Translations under genes and position numbers: made by a program
Shown: piece by piece, positions 9,049 to 20,800 of the stretch
Layout of the letters: the number at the start of each line of letters is the position of its first letter
Numbering within the stretch: the stretch's first letter is position 1
Assembly: GCA_034434695.1 (NCBI GenBank)
Contig: DAOTYY010000112.1
Span: forward strand, 1-64,000
Length of the DNA: 64,000 nucleotides
DNA from: DYEC01 sp034434695
GTDB lineage: Bacteria; Chloroflexota; Anaerolineae; Anaerolineales; Anaerolineaceae
Direction of reading: 5' to 3'
The notes under the pieces: model-generated
What the model was told of the DNA's origin: nothing
Database searches by the model: none
What the model saw: only the letters and a program-made list of their open reading frames with translations

Positions 9049-10305
9049 TCAGCTCACCAGTTTTTGCAACACGTCTTTAAACTGCTCAATCTCGCCAAGC
9101 GTGTTGTAATGAACCGCACCAATCCGTACTAATCCTCCCGATTCTTCCAATCCCAACCGCTCAGTGACTGCCAAAGCATAAAAATTACCATCCCAGACAT
9201 TGATCGAATGCTCTGCCATAAACTGTGCAACTTGACGCGGCGAATGTCCGTGCAATGTGAAAGAAAAAGTTGGCACACGCAGGTCAAGACGGCTCGGATC
9301 GGAAGGCCCAAATAATCTGATACCTGAAACGGATTGCAATGCCCCCAACAATGCCCGGCTGAGTTCAAATTCATATGCGCGAATCGCGCTCATCGCCTGC
9401 TTAAAGATCAGCCGCCTACCAGAAAAAGCTTCGGTGAATAATTCGGCGTGTTCACTACCAAAGGTCAGCCCAACCCACTCCAGATAATTCAGTGCACCAA
9501 GCAAACCACTGATGCCCTCAAAGTTACCCGTGCCAGTTTCAAATTTACCGGGCGGCAAAGCCGGCGCCGGACGTACCCGGTAAGCGCGTAACCGCTCCAA
9601 CAAATCATAACGACCATACAAGATGCCAAGGTGCGGTCCAAAAAATTTATAAGCTGAGCAAACCAGAAAATCACATTCTAAATCCTGGACATCTATGGGA
9701 CCATGCGGAGCGTACTGAACAGCATCCACATAAACCAATGCTCCCGCCTCATGTGCCATGCTAATCAGCTTGCGCAGCGGATTAATCGTTCCCAATGCAT
9801 TGGATGCGTATCCAACAGCCACCAGGCGCGGATGCTCTTCCAGCGCAGCCTGAAAGTCCGCCAGATCCAGCATCCCGCTTTCTGGATCAAAATCCACCCA
9901 ACGAACCCGACAGCCTCGATCTTCAGCCACCCGCAGCCAGGGCGAAATATTAGCATCATGATCCAGATGTGTTACCACAAGTGTATCGCCCTTGCTGAAT
10001 TCCTGCGCCAATGCCCGACTGATATTGAATGTCAGAGTGGTCATGTTGGCACCAAACACAATTTCGTCAGGACTGGCAGCATTCAGAAAATCTGCCATCG
10101 CCAATCTTGCTTCGTCCACGCGCCGGTCGGATTCAATGCTGGTGGGAAACACTCCACCGTGATTGGCATTGCACTCCACCAGATAATTCTGAATCATCTC
10201 CAGACTCTGACGCGCGATTTGTGTGCCCCCCGGGTTATCCAAAAAAATCGTCGGGCGGCTTAGAGCAGGAAATTGACTGCGTATCTGCTCAAGATTCAAC
10301 GCCAT
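9049..10305 (-). CDS. Cysteine-desulfurase-like class V aminotransferase (VC1184-type)
   Basis: 418 residues. It has a PLP fold type I class V layout: IFLDNPGGTQI at the N-terminus, FGANMTTLTFNISRAL, VVTHLDHDANISPW, VYVDAVQYAPHGPID (the Asp that contacts the PLP ring), and CSAYKFFGPHLG with the Schiff-base Lys. The HDANISPW and SAYKFFGPH motifs match the family annotated as cysteine desulfurase family protein, VC1184 type, rather than classical IscS or SufS. The sulfur acceptor is unknown, as there are no isc or suf genes nearby. It starts 6 bases after the small acidic protein gene, so the two probably share a transcript. Confidence 0.85.
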   Translation of the reverse strand: MALNLEQIRSQFPALSRPTIFLDNPGGTQIARQSLEMIQNYLVECNANHGGVFPTSIESDRRVDEARLAMADFLNAASPDEIVFGANMTTLTFNISRALAQEFSKGDTLVVTHLDHDANISPWLRVAEDRGCRVRWVDFDPESGMLDLADFQAALEEHPRLVAVGYASNALGTINPLRKLISMAHEAGALVYVDAVQYAPHGPIDVQDLECDFLVCSAYKFFGPHLGILYGRYDLLERLRAYRVRPAPALPPGKFETGTGNFEGISGLLGALNYLEWVGLTFGSEHAELFTEAFSGRRLIFKQAMSAIRAYEFELSRALLGALQSVSGIRLFGPSDPSRLDLRVPTFSFTLHGHSPRQVAQFMAEHSINVWDGNFYALAVTERLGLEESGGLVRIGAVHYNTLGEIEQFKDVLQKLVS

Positions 10306-10311
10306 AGACTG

Positions 10312-10674
10312 CTATTCCACCGAACCCTCTTCATCATCTTCATTGTCAAAATCGTCCTCATCCTCTAACAACTCCGGCTCTCTACGCACCCAGAGCAACA
10401 ACACATGCCCGTCTTGTGTTTCTAAAGAACGAGCAGCCAGAATGGGGGCTCGTTCTTCCAACCCCATTGGATTACGATAATGCAAATAAATAGAGTCGCG
10501 TTTGCTCCAAGCACGATGACAACGTTCTACCAGTGCAGGGCCATTGAAGGTGCGCAGTTGGGTAACAGCTAGTTGATAGAGCGATGAACTTTCATTCAAG
10601 CCCAAAGCCCAGCCATCCTCAATCGTTTGAAATGTGGGGGGAGGACCTTCAATAATAGTAATACGATCATCCAT
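10312..10674 (-). CDS. Conserved small acidic protein, function unknown
   Basis: 120 residues, no signal peptide or membrane segment. The N-terminal 95 residues look folded (ITIIEGPPPTFQTIEDGW, then VTQLRTFNGPALVERCHRAW and a beta strand VLLLWVRR). The last 20 residues are almost entirely Asp and Glu. I recall similar proteins only as hypothetical proteins of Chloroflexota. It is first in a two-gene unit with the cysteine-desulfurase-like gene. The acidic tail could mimic nucleic acid or bind metal or protein, but this is speculation. Confidence 0.65.
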   Translation of the reverse strand: MDDRITIIEGPPPTFQTIEDGWALGLNESSSLYQLAVTQLRTFNGPALVERCHRAWSKRDSIYLHYRNPMGLEERAPILAARSLETQDGHVLLLWVRREPELLEDEDDFDNEDDEEGSVE

Positions 10675-10900
10675 AAGTTACAGCATCCTTAATTGGTCAT
10701 CATACCATAAACGAATCAGCAAAGTTAAGAGTGAGCGAAAAACGCTCGATAAGCCCGCCGCTCAAGCGAGTATTTTACCGCGATTTCTTACAAAATATCT
10801 ATCTTTTGCTAATCCTGTTTATACACCTGGCTGATAACATCATGTACAGATATAACAAAACAATATAGTGAGCCCAAGAAAATTTTGATGGAGGTGTACC
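10675..10900. other. Divergent intergenic region upstream of hsp20 with paired short hairpins
   Basis: 226 bp between divergently transcribed genes. It holds GAGCG-AAAAA-CGCTC (10733-10747) followed by CGCTC-AA-GCGAG (10759-10770), giving alternating inverted half-sites. No CIRCE element (TTAGCACTC-N9-GAGTGCTAA) is present. No convincing -35/-10 pair was assigned for hsp20. Confidence 0.45.
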
Positions 10901-11314
10901 ATGACTTTTTATATGACTCGATTCCCGCGCCGTGCCCGACACATGATGGAACGCATGATGGAAAGCGATTGGCCCTTTGTTGAGCGTGAAGTGATTGTTC
11001 CGGTGGATGTTAAGGCTGGACAGGATGAATTTATCATTACTGCATTATTGCCAGGAGTTAAAGCAGAGGATCTCAACATCCAGATCGTCAACGAAACTGT
11101 CACGATTCAAGGTGAAATCAAAAACGAACGTGAAGAAGACGCTTCCTATTTGCTGATGGAACGCCCCAGCGGACGCTTCTGCCGAACACTCACCCTACCG
11201 GCACCGTTGGACGCCAGCAAGACGGAAGCCAATCTCAGCGATGGTGTGCTTACCTTGAGGATTCCAAAAGCTGAAGAAGCTCGTCCGAAGACTATTAAGG
11301 TTATCAGCAAGTAG
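10901..11314 (+). CDS. Small heat-shock protein, Hsp20 family
   Basis: 137 residues. A strong GGAGG lies 8 bases upstream of the ATG. The alpha-crystallin domain covers about residues 35-125: VPVDVKAGQDEFIITALLPGV, then VTIQGEIKNEREED, RPSGRFCRTLTLP and the conserved G-V-L-T-L-R-IPKAE near the end. The C-terminal IKVI is an I-x-I-type oligomerisation motif. It is an ATP-independent holdase that keeps unfolding proteins soluble. Monocistronic, with a strong terminator immediately downstream. Confidence 0.92.
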   Translation: MTFYMTRFPRRARHMMERMMESDWPFVEREVIVPVDVKAGQDEFIITALLPGVKAEDLNIQIVNETVTIQGEIKNEREEDASYLLMERPSGRFCRTLTLPAPLDASKTEANLSDGVLTLRIPKAEEARPKTIKVISK

Positions 11315-11334
11315 TTTTTTCCACATTGGATACC

Positions 11335-11375
11335 ACAGGCGCTGAAAAATGTTCAGCGCCTGTAGGGTCTTTTTA
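11335..11375 (+). terminator. Rho-independent terminator of hsp20
   Basis: Perfect 11-bp stem ACAGGCGCTGA (11335-11345) / TCAGCGCCTGT (11353-11363) with a 7-base loop, followed by a T-rich tract at 11368-11374. Confidence 0.85.
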
Positions 11376-11447
11376 TCAACAAAGCAAAATATGACCATCA
11401 TTCATCAGGCTGCCCAGCGACTATTACTTTTAGCATAAAAAAGCGTG

Positions 11448-11453
11448 TACAAT
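11448..11453 (+). promoter_or_regulatory. -10 box of birA (leaderless GTG start)
   Basis: TACAAT 7 bases before the GTG at 11461, with no Shine-Dalgarno sequence. A TTACTT at 11424-11429 could be the -35 with an 18-bp spacer. Confidence 0.55.
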
Positions 11454-11460
11454 TGGTATC

Positions 11461-12255
11461 GTGAATGCAGATATACTTTGGGATAAGCTGGCTGGATTGC
11501 CCATTCCGGCAATCAAATGGTTTGACAGCATCGGTTCGACCAACGATGTGGCTCTCGAATGGGCAGAAAAAGGTGCTCCGGACGGCGCTTTGGTTATTGC
11601 CGATCACCAAAGCGCTGGACGAGGACGTATGCAGCGCCGGTGGATCACCCCCGCCGGTAGCGCACTGGCTTTCAGCCTGATTTTGCGTCCAAAAGATGAG
11701 GAAATGACTCGGCTGACACTTTTTTCTGGGCTAGGAGCACTATCAGTCAGCAAAGCTTTGGATGAGCTTGGTCTGAAAAGTGAAATCAAGTGGCCCAATG
11801 ATGTGCTGATTGCGCGACGAAAAGCAGCCGGTGTACTGGTTGAACTGGTTTGGCAAGCTGAGCAGTTGCAAGCGCTAGTCGTTGGTATTGGCTTGAATGT
11901 TGCACCAGCTTCTGTACCGCCGCCTTCCGAAGTGCTTTTTCCAGCCACCTGCGTTGAAACCATGTTGGGTAAAGAAACCAACCGTTGGGAGCTGCTGAAA
12001 TCTATCTTGAGACATCTTTTTGTATTACGACCGCAACTGAGTGAAACAAGCTTTATGAAAGAATGGGAAGGGCGGCTGGCTTTCTATCGGGAATGGGTGC
12101 AGGTGGAACAACCCAACCAGGCTATCCTAGTGGGACAGGTGGCAGGAATAACTGATGAGGGCGGTCTTCGGTTGCTTACAGAAAACCAAGATTTCATCGT
12201 TGTTACAGCAGGTGATATACGACTGCGTCCAATTGAAGATAAACCGTTGGTCTGA
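11461..12255 (+). CDS. birA: Biotin--[acetyl-CoA-carboxylase] ligase
   Basis: 264 residues with a GTG start. BPL/LplA catalytic core: IKWFDSIGSTNDVALEW, then HQSAGRGRMQRRWITP (the biotinyl-AMP-binding loop, GRGRMQRRW), SEIKWPNDVLI (KWPND) and KAAGVLVELVW. A small SH3-like C-terminal domain follows (AILVGQVAGITDEGGLRL). It attaches biotin to a conserved Lys of acyl-CoA carboxylases in two ATP-dependent steps. It lacks the N-terminal winged helix of E. coli BirA, so it should not act as a repressor. The small membrane protein gene follows after 14 bases. Confidence 0.92.
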   Translation: MNADILWDKLAGLPIPAIKWFDSIGSTNDVALEWAEKGAPDGALVIADHQSAGRGRMQRRWITPAGSALAFSLILRPKDEEMTRLTLFSGLGALSVSKALDELGLKSEIKWPNDVLIARRKAAGVLVELVWQAEQLQALVVGIGLNVAPASVPPPSEVLFPATCVETMLGKETNRWELLKSILRHLFVLRPQLSETSFMKEWEGRLAFYREWVQVEQPNQAILVGQVAGITDEGGLRLLTENQDFIVVTAGDIRLRPIEDKPLV

Positions 12256-12269
12256 ACAGGAGGTAACCC

Positions 12270-12481
12270 ATGCTAGAAGATTTACGTAGTTCTGCTGCTT
12301 CTTCATTCTACGAGGAAGAACCAACGGAAAGCGAAGAGGCGCTTGAAGAACATCGCCGCCAGCGGGGTCCGTTTTTGGGTATGACGGCTGCGCAGCGATT
12401 TATTCTTGCGCTGTTGCTCCTCATGATGACCTGTGTATTGGGTACTTTTTGTTTGCTCGTGACCGAAAAAATGGTCCTGTT

Positions 12482-12485
<4 letters not shown>
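12270..12485 (+). CDS. Small single-pass membrane protein, unknown function
   Basis: 71 residues with an excellent AGGAGG 6 bases before the ATG. The first 35 residues are acidic and probably cytoplasmic (EEEPTESEEALEEHRRQRG). Residues 45-67 form one transmembrane helix (FILALLLLMMTCVLGTFCLLV). No motif is recognised. It is co-transcribed with birA. Its 3' end overlaps the 3' end of the convergent gyrA by 4 bases. Confidence 0.7.
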
Positions 12486-14953
<2,468 letters not shown>

Positions 14954-15089
14954 GCGATTAATCCTGCTTTTCAGTTTCGGATTTGCGAGCCGGTCGCAAC
15001 CATCCGATTATACATCAAACCCACATTGATAATTCAAGCCGGGTTGCAAAATATCAGGCGTAACCCGACGCGGACTTCTTCTCAAAATA

Positions 15090-15183
15090 GGGGATGAAAA
15101 AGTTGTATTTGGCATCCATCTATACGAAAAACAGGTTATTTTACTCCACATATGAGGGATGTGTTTTGTTTTTCAACACCCTC
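15090..15183. repeat. MITE-like palindromic element, copy 2
   Basis: About 94 bp. The left end, GGGGATGAAAAAG, is a decayed version of the right-end repeat, whose complement reads GAGGGTGTTGAAAAAC. The interior shares blocks with copy 1: GGCATCCATCTATAC, AAAAACAGG and GTGTGTTTTGTTTTTCAACACC-like sequence. No clear target duplication is seen. It lies in the 369-bp space between gyrA and rpsF, 10 bp before the rpsF promoter. Confidence 0.7.
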
Positions 15184-15193
15184 AAGTGACATC

Positions 15194-15222
15194 TTGCAAG
15201 ATTCGCTCTGATATGATAAACT
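15194..15222 (+). promoter_or_regulatory. Promoter of the rpsF-ssb-rpsR operon
   Basis: TTGCAA (15194-15199), 17-bp spacer, TAAACT (15217-15222). It would start a leader of roughly 95 bases before rpsF. Confidence 0.55.
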
Positions 15223-15229
15223 CCAACTA

Positions 15230-15320
15230 CTAAGTTACAGGAAGTACGCTTCCTGTCTTTCCGCTCCGGGCTACACCAACGGTGGAAGTCGGGGGCAAAC
15301 CCAAGGAAAGGAGATTTCCA
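15230..15320 (+). promoter_or_regulatory. Structured rpsF leader
   Basis: A perfect 8-bp hairpin ACAGGAAG-TACG-CTTCCTGT (15237-15256) is followed by CCG- and ACACC-containing sequence that can form a second stem (CACC-AAC-GGTG) before AAAGGAG. Leaders of rpsF operons in many bacteria bind the S6:S18 complex for autoregulation. That this leader does so is inferred from position only. Confidence 0.4.
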
Positions 15321-15322
15321 AA

Positions 15323-15607
15323 ATGCGTGATTATGAGGTCGTTGTAGTGCTCCAGCCCGATCTGGATGAAACCAGCTTGTCAGGTTTAATGGACAAAATT
15401 AGTGGCTGGATTAACGATTTCGGCGGCAAGGTTGCCAAGATGGACCACTGGGGCAAACGTAAACTAGCATATCCAATACGAAAACATCGGGAAGGCTTTT
15501 ACGTTTTGCTCAATGCCCAGCTAGCACCCTCATCCGTCCGAGAACTGGAACGCAACTTGCAATACACCGAACCTGTCCTGCGCTATTTGATCACATTAGC
15601 TGCATAG
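15323..15607 (+). CDS. rpsF: 30S ribosomal protein S6
   Basis: 94 residues, SD AAAGGAG 9 bases upstream. The S6 ferredoxin-like fold is clear: MRDYEVVVVLQPDLDE, WGKRKLAYPIRKHREGFYVLL (the conserved G-K-(R/K)-x-LAY-I motif) and a final strand YTEPVLRYLITL. It binds 16S rRNA as a heterodimer with S18, whose gene is two genes downstream. First gene of rpsF-ssb-rpsR. Confidence 0.96.
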   Translation: MRDYEVVVVLQPDLDETSLSGLMDKISGWINDFGGKVAKMDHWGKRKLAYPIRKHREGFYVLLNAQLAPSSVRELERNLQYTEPVLRYLITLAA

Positions 15608-15683
15608 GAAAGGTCTTACTACCAGGTTATGCTTCCAACCGGCATTTTTACCATCTAGACCGGTAAGAAAGCAGGAGAAAGAT

Positions 15684-16088
15684 ATGAGCCGTGGGTTAAA
15701 TAAGATAATGATCATCGGCTATCTAGGACGAGACCCGGAGATGCGATATACGCCCTCAGGCAAACCAGTAACAACTTTCACAGTAGCAACCAGCCGAACA
15801 TGGAACAGCGCCAATGGCGAACGTCATACTGAAACGGAATGGTTCAATGTGGTCACTTGGGGAAACCTTGCTGAAATTTGCAAGCAATACCTGAGCAAAG
15901 GACAACAGGTTTACATCGAAGGCAGGTTGCAGACCAGACGTTGGGATGATTCGGAAGGTGTCAAACACACCAGCGTAGAGATCGTCGCAAACGAGATGAT
16001 GCTACTAGGTGATCGTCGTGAAGGCAGCCAGACCGCGGTCGGTGAACCACCTGAAGCCGGTGAAGTAGAAGAAGATTATCCATTCTAG
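15684..16088 (+). CDS. ssb: Single-stranded DNA-binding protein
   Basis: 134 residues. OB-fold: MSRGLNKIMIIGYLGRDPEMRYTPSG, then FTVATSRTWN, TEWFNVVTWGNLAEIC and GQQVYIEGRLQTRRW. The acidic C-terminal tail ends EEDYPF, close to the usual DDIPF peptide that recruits repair and replication partners. The linker is short, making the protein smaller than E. coli SSB. Middle gene of the rpsF-ssb-rpsR cluster, an arrangement conserved across bacteria. Confidence 0.95.
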   Translation: MSRGLNKIMIIGYLGRDPEMRYTPSGKPVTTFTVATSRTWNSANGERHTETEWFNVVTWGNLAEICKQYLSKGQQVYIEGRLQTRRWDDSEGVKHTSVEIVANEMMLLGDRREGSQTAVGEPPEAGEVEEDYPF

Positions 16089-16102
16089 TTATGGAGTAAA
16101 AC

Positions 16103-16384
16103 ATGACTGATGAAATTATACAAGATCAAGAACGAGTAGTCGGGCGACGCTTTGTTGCCAGACCCAAAATCTGTCAATTCTGTGCGGATAAAAACAGTGC
16201 TATTGATTACAAAAACGTCGAGCTGTTGCACCGTTTTGTTACAGAAGAAGGCAAAATCCGACCACGCCGGCAAACAGGCACTTGCGCGAAACATCAGCGT
16301 GAGCTGGCAACAGCCATTAAACGCGCCCGTCACCTCGCTTTGCTACCTTTCACTCCCCAACCCTACGAAGATGCAGGGCATTGA
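16103..16384 (+). CDS. rpsR: 30S ribosomal protein S18
   Basis: 93 residues. Core: KICQFCADKNSAIDYKNVELL, then EEGKIRPRRQTGTCAKHQREL and IKRARHLALLPF. The CxxC in ICQFC with the Cys in GTC suggests the zinc-binding (C+) form. The N-terminal 17 residues and C-terminal tail are short extensions. It pairs with S6 on the 30S platform. It starts 14 bases after ssb; no rplI follows, unlike many bacteria. Confidence 0.95.
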   Translation: MTDEIIQDQERVVGRRFVARPKICQFCADKNSAIDYKNVELLHRFVTEEGKIRPRRQTGTCAKHQRELATAIKRARHLALLPFTPQPYEDAGH

Positions 16385-16427
16385 TTTTCCACCCTGCGAT
16401 ACTCAACCTTGAAAATATAAGGTAGCT

Positions 16428-17723
16428 ATGGCAAAACAATCAACTCCAAAGGTGATCACGAAAAAACATCTGGCGCGCCTGGAACAGGAGCGTATCAAAC
16501 GACGTTACCTGATCATTGGTTCAATCGTGATCGCTGTTCTGGTGGTGGGTGTCATCCTTTTTGGGATTTTGGATCAAACCGTGTTGAAATCTCAAAAACC
16601 AGTCGCAAAGGTTGGTGATCAAGTCATCACTGTTGCCGACCTGCAAAAGCAGGTTTATTACTACCGCTGGAATCTGATCAAAAACTACGAATATACGTAT
16701 CAGATGTATCAATTTTTCGGCAACGACCCAACATTTGGCGCGCAAATTAAATCGCAACTGGATCAGATCAGTTCACAGCTTAGCACGGAAAACGCCACAG
16801 CGCTGGGCAGCACTGCACTAGAGCAATTAATTGATGCCAAAATCATTGAGCGTGAAGCCAAAGCACGCGGCATTACCGTCACAGATGAAGAAATTGAGAA
16901 AGCGATGCAGGAAGCCTTTGGCTACTATGCAAATGGTACCCCCACATCAGAGCCCACCCCTACTCAATTTGTAACATCCACTCTTTCGCCGCTCCAGCTC
17001 ACACTGATCCCCCCTACAGCGACACTCCCCCCCACACCAACGCTGGAAGCCTCGCCAACCGCTACCACTGAACCAACCGCCACTCCAACGGTAGATCCCA
17101 ATCTGCCAACCCGTACTCCCGAACCTACATCTACGCCGTATACGCTGGAAGGGTATAAAAACCGCCTCACAGAGTACATTGGTGAACTAAAAGATCTAGG
17201 ATTCAGCGAAAGCGACTTGCGCGAAATTTTTCGCCGCGAACTGCTGAAAAACAAGGTCTATGAAGCAATTACCGCTGACATTCAACCCAGTCAGGAACAG
17301 GTCTGGGCTCGCCACATTTTGGTTGCAGATGAGGGTACTGCACAAGCCCTTCTTGAAAGGATTAAAAAAGGTGAGGATTGGGCTAAACTGGCGGCTGAAT
17401 ATTCAACGGATACCAGTAACAAAGATCAAGGTGGCGATCTCGGCTGGTTTGGACGCGGCATGATGGTCAAGGAATTTGAAGATGCGGCATTCCAGTTGGA
17501 GATTGGTGAAATCAGCCAGCCTGTTAAAACCCAATACGGATGGCATCTCATCCAGCTTTTAGGTAAAGATGTGCGACCACTGAGCCAGACTCAATTACAA
17601 AACCTTAAGGATCAAAAATTTGACGAATGGCTACAGTCCCAACGAGACAGTAAAGACATTGAGCGTTTCGATTTGTGGGAAACAGTCATTCCAACTGAAC
17701 CGACTTTTGTACCCCAATTCTAG
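16428..17723 (+). CDS. Membrane-anchored parvulin-type peptidyl-prolyl isomerase (SurA/PrsA-like)
   Basis: 431 residues. Residues 25-50 form an N-terminal membrane anchor. A SurA-N-like chaperone domain follows (VAKVGDQVITVADLQ to EIEKAMQEAFG), then a low-complexity Pro/Thr/Glu-rich segment from about residue 172 to 242. The rotamase domain spans about residues 288-380: VWARHILVADEG, DWAKLAAEYSTDTSN, GGDLGWFGRGMMV and PVKTQYGWHLIQLLG. These are the usual parvulin landmarks. It should fold exported proteins at the outer face of the membrane. It lies 43 bases after rpsR and may be read through from that operon. Confidence 0.88.
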   Translation: MAKQSTPKVITKKHLARLEQERIKRRYLIIGSIVIAVLVVGVILFGILDQTVLKSQKPVAKVGDQVITVADLQKQVYYYRWNLIKNYEYTYQMYQFFGNDPTFGAQIKSQLDQISSQLSTENATALGSTALEQLIDAKIIEREAKARGITVTDEEIEKAMQEAFGYYANGTPTSEPTPTQFVTSTLSPLQLTLIPPTATLPPTPTLEASPTATTEPTATPTVDPNLPTRTPEPTSTPYTLEGYKNRLTEYIGELKDLGFSESDLREIFRRELLKNKVYEAITADIQPSQEQVWARHILVADEGTAQALLERIKKGEDWAKLAAEYSTDTSNKDQGGDLGWFGRGMMVKEFEDAAFQLEIGEISQPVKTQYGWHLIQLLGKDVRPLSQTQLQNLKDQKFDEWLQSQRDSKDIERFDLWETVIPTEPTFVPQF

Positions 17724-17742
17724 CAGGGTGAGACACAATAAC

Positions 17743-17790
17743 ACAGCACGGGCTGTCCCTTTGTTGAGAGCCCATGCTGTACTTTGCTTT
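17743..17790. terminator. Terminator hairpin between the parvulin gene and smc
   Basis: ACAGCACGGGCT (17743-17754) pairs with AGCCCATGCTGT (17769-17780) with one mismatch, followed by the moderately T-rich ACTTTGCTTT. It lies between convergent genes and could serve both. Confidence 0.65.
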
Positions 17791-17804
17791 CAAGGATAAC
17801 CGGT

Positions 17805-20800
17805 TTATCCGATCATATCTTCTCCAATCTCATCCATCTTCAGACTGATGAGCTGGCTGGCTGAATCACGCCCCATGGTTACACCATAGATTACACCAGC
17901 CGTTTGAACTGTGTTGCGATTGTGCGTTATGACAATAAACTGGGTTTTATGACTCAGTTCCTGAAGCAACTCGCAAAACCGCCCCACATTAGCTTCATCC
18001 AACATGGCATCCACTTCGTCCAGCACGCAAAATGGCGTGGGTGACACCTTCAACAAAGCAAAGATCAAAGAAACAGCGGTAAGGCTTCTCTCACCACCAG
18101 ATAGAAGCGCCAAGCCCTGCTCGCGTCGCCCCGGCAATCTGGCTTCAATGTCAATGCCAGCTTCGGTTGGATTAGCTTCATCGGATAATAATAACCGCGC
18201 CGAACCGCCACCAAATAAACGGGTAAACATCTGCCGGAACTCAACCGCCACTGCATCAAACGTCTTACGAAACTCTTTCCTCATCAGCTCATCCAGTTCT
18301 GCGATTACTTTTCGCAAGTCGGCATCGGCGCGTTTCAAGTCTTCCACCTGACTCGTCAAAAAGTCATACCGCTCGCGCACAGACTGGTATTCGCTCAAAG
18401 CTTCCGGATTAATTGCCCCCATGCGGCGCAAAAGCGAACGTTGACGATTAATGTTATCCTCCAATCCAGCAGGCAATTCGACCAAAGCAGGAAGCTGCTC
18501 TACCATCGAACCGAGAGGCAAAGGGGCTTGTGTTGGCGATCCCGGCGTAGTCTCAAAGGATACAAACCCAAAATCATCCTCAATCCGTCTGCGGAGCGAA
18601 TCCAGTAATTCCCGCTGACGATTCAAGTCAAGTTGAGCCTGTGCCACATAACGCTCGGCGACCGTCACTGCCTGTTGTGCGGCTACCTGTTCTTGCTGCA
18701 ATAAAGTGTACTGCTTTTCCAATTTTTCCAGCTCATTTTCTGCAGGTTCAAGCTTAAGACTCAGCTCTTCAACCTCACTGTTTAGCTGCTTTTCTAGATT
18801 TCGCAGCGTTTGTCTTTCCGTCTCTAGTGTTTGCAAGCCAGTCAAAACAACATCCAGACGTTGTGCCAGGCTGGCATGAAGCTGACGATTGCTTTCTAAG
18901 GTGTGCTGATACTCTGATAAACGACGTTCGGCATCTCTCAAAGCGCGTTCCGCCACCGCTGCGCTTGTGTTCCAGTGTGCAACGGCATTTTGAAACTCGT
19001 CCAGTGCCAATCTTGAAAGAACGCGTTGACGCTCCTGAATTTCCCCATTCAGTTGCGCAATTTTCTCTTCAAGACCTCGTTGCTCCTCAGAAATCTTCTT
19101 GAGTTCGCCGTCAGTCTGTTGTATCTGCATCTCAATGCTGTTCAACTGCTTGCGCTGCCAGTCCTGAAATTGACGCACCTGCTCCAGTTCCAGGCTTTTC
19201 TTTTGAACCACTCGCACCGACTCTTGCTGCAATTCGCGGGCACTGGTCAATTTTTCCACCAGCATGTCAACATGATTTTGCTGTGCAACAATTTTTTTCT
19301 CCACCTCCCTTTTTTGAGCGCCAGCCCGTTCTAGCTCGCGGGTTGCAACTGCGATTGACTCTTGAAGTTCGCGCTTCTGGCGTGGGCGCCCTACCAGCCC
19401 CTCACGTCCCTCACGACCAGCAACCACAACGCCATTTCCCCAAAAGACTTCCCCGCGCAATGTCACTGCTCGTGCAGTCGAAGGCAATTCCTTTGCCAGA
19501 CGGCGTGCAACTGCACGGTCACGCACCAGGATTACCTCCCCCAACAACTGCCACACAACAGGCTGTAGCCAATCCGGCGACTTGACGAGTTCCGCTGCAC
19601 AACCCAGAATACCCTCTCCAGAAGGAATATCCGGTCTATCGGCTGAAAAATCTGACTGTACAGGAACTAACACAGCTCTGCCCTTCTCGCCTGACTCTAA
19701 CAAAAGCAATATCGGCTCCAAATCTGTTTGCCCCTGCAACAAAACACTGTCCAGAAAATCACCCAGCGCAGCAGCAACTGCTGTTTCCATCTCTTCAGAA
19801 ACCTCTAACTGGCTTCCCAATATTTGATAGACACCCGGCAAGCTCCCCCGCCGCGCATTTTCAAGGACAAACTTAGCTCCCTGGTTCAGCCCGCTGAACG
19901 ATTTCTCAGCCTGTTCCAAAACTTGCAACTGAGCTTTCAGTCGGCTGTTGCGAGTTTCCATCTGTGAGATATATTCCTGAACACTTAAGCGTTGCCTCTC
20001 AAGTACATTCAGCTCCTGCCGGGCTGTTTTCAAATCTGCTTCAATTGCAGCGAGGTTTACTTCCCGTTGTTCTTGTTCTTGCTCTGCGGCTTTCATGCTT
20101 TCTTGAGCCTTTTGATAAACCTGCTCCTTCTCTACAAGAGAGTGTTCCAGTGAGACTTGCGAACTTCTGAGACCCTCCAGACGATTTGTCAATTCATCCC
20201 TTTTGGCATTTAGTTCTGCAAGGCGTTTTTCACTCTTCAGACGTTCAAAGTGGATTTTCTCAAGTTCGATTTCAACCTGTTTGCGCTGATGCTGACGTTC
20301 CTCAAGTGCCTGGGCTGCCTGCTCTACCTGGCTTTGTGCTTCTCTCCATTCAACGTGTAACCGCTGACATTCCATCTCTGTTTGCTGCACCCGTTCCTGG
20401 TGCGCCGCCATTTCTTCTTCCAAACGAACCAATTCGCTCTGAAAATTTTGCTGTTGTTCGTTGAACGAACGCTGACGTTCGTCCATAATGGCTAAATCTA
20501 GGCTGACCTTCTCACGTCGGCGATGCAATTCCGACATCTGTCCATGCCACAAGTTTAGTTGTTGCCGCAATGCCTGTAGCCGGTTGCGAGCATCATTGAG
20601 TTTCTCCTCTGCCTGTGCCAACTGCTTACGTGCAGCCTCATAGCGGCTTTCTTGAGCACGCAACACTTCTTTCGCGTGAATAATTTCCTGTTGGGCATGA
20701 TGCCAGTGGTAGCCGTACCAGTCACGCAGTAAAAGCTGGAGGTCTGCTTTGATGCGTTCATATTCTTGAACGCGGCGAGCCTGTTTCTCCAGGCTCACCA

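Noticed and set aside
9703..10263. 186-codon plus-strand frame across the cysteine-desulfurase-like gene
   Set aside because: It is antisense to a strongly conserved enzyme and the product (RSVLNSIHINQC...) shows no motif, so it is a shadow frame.
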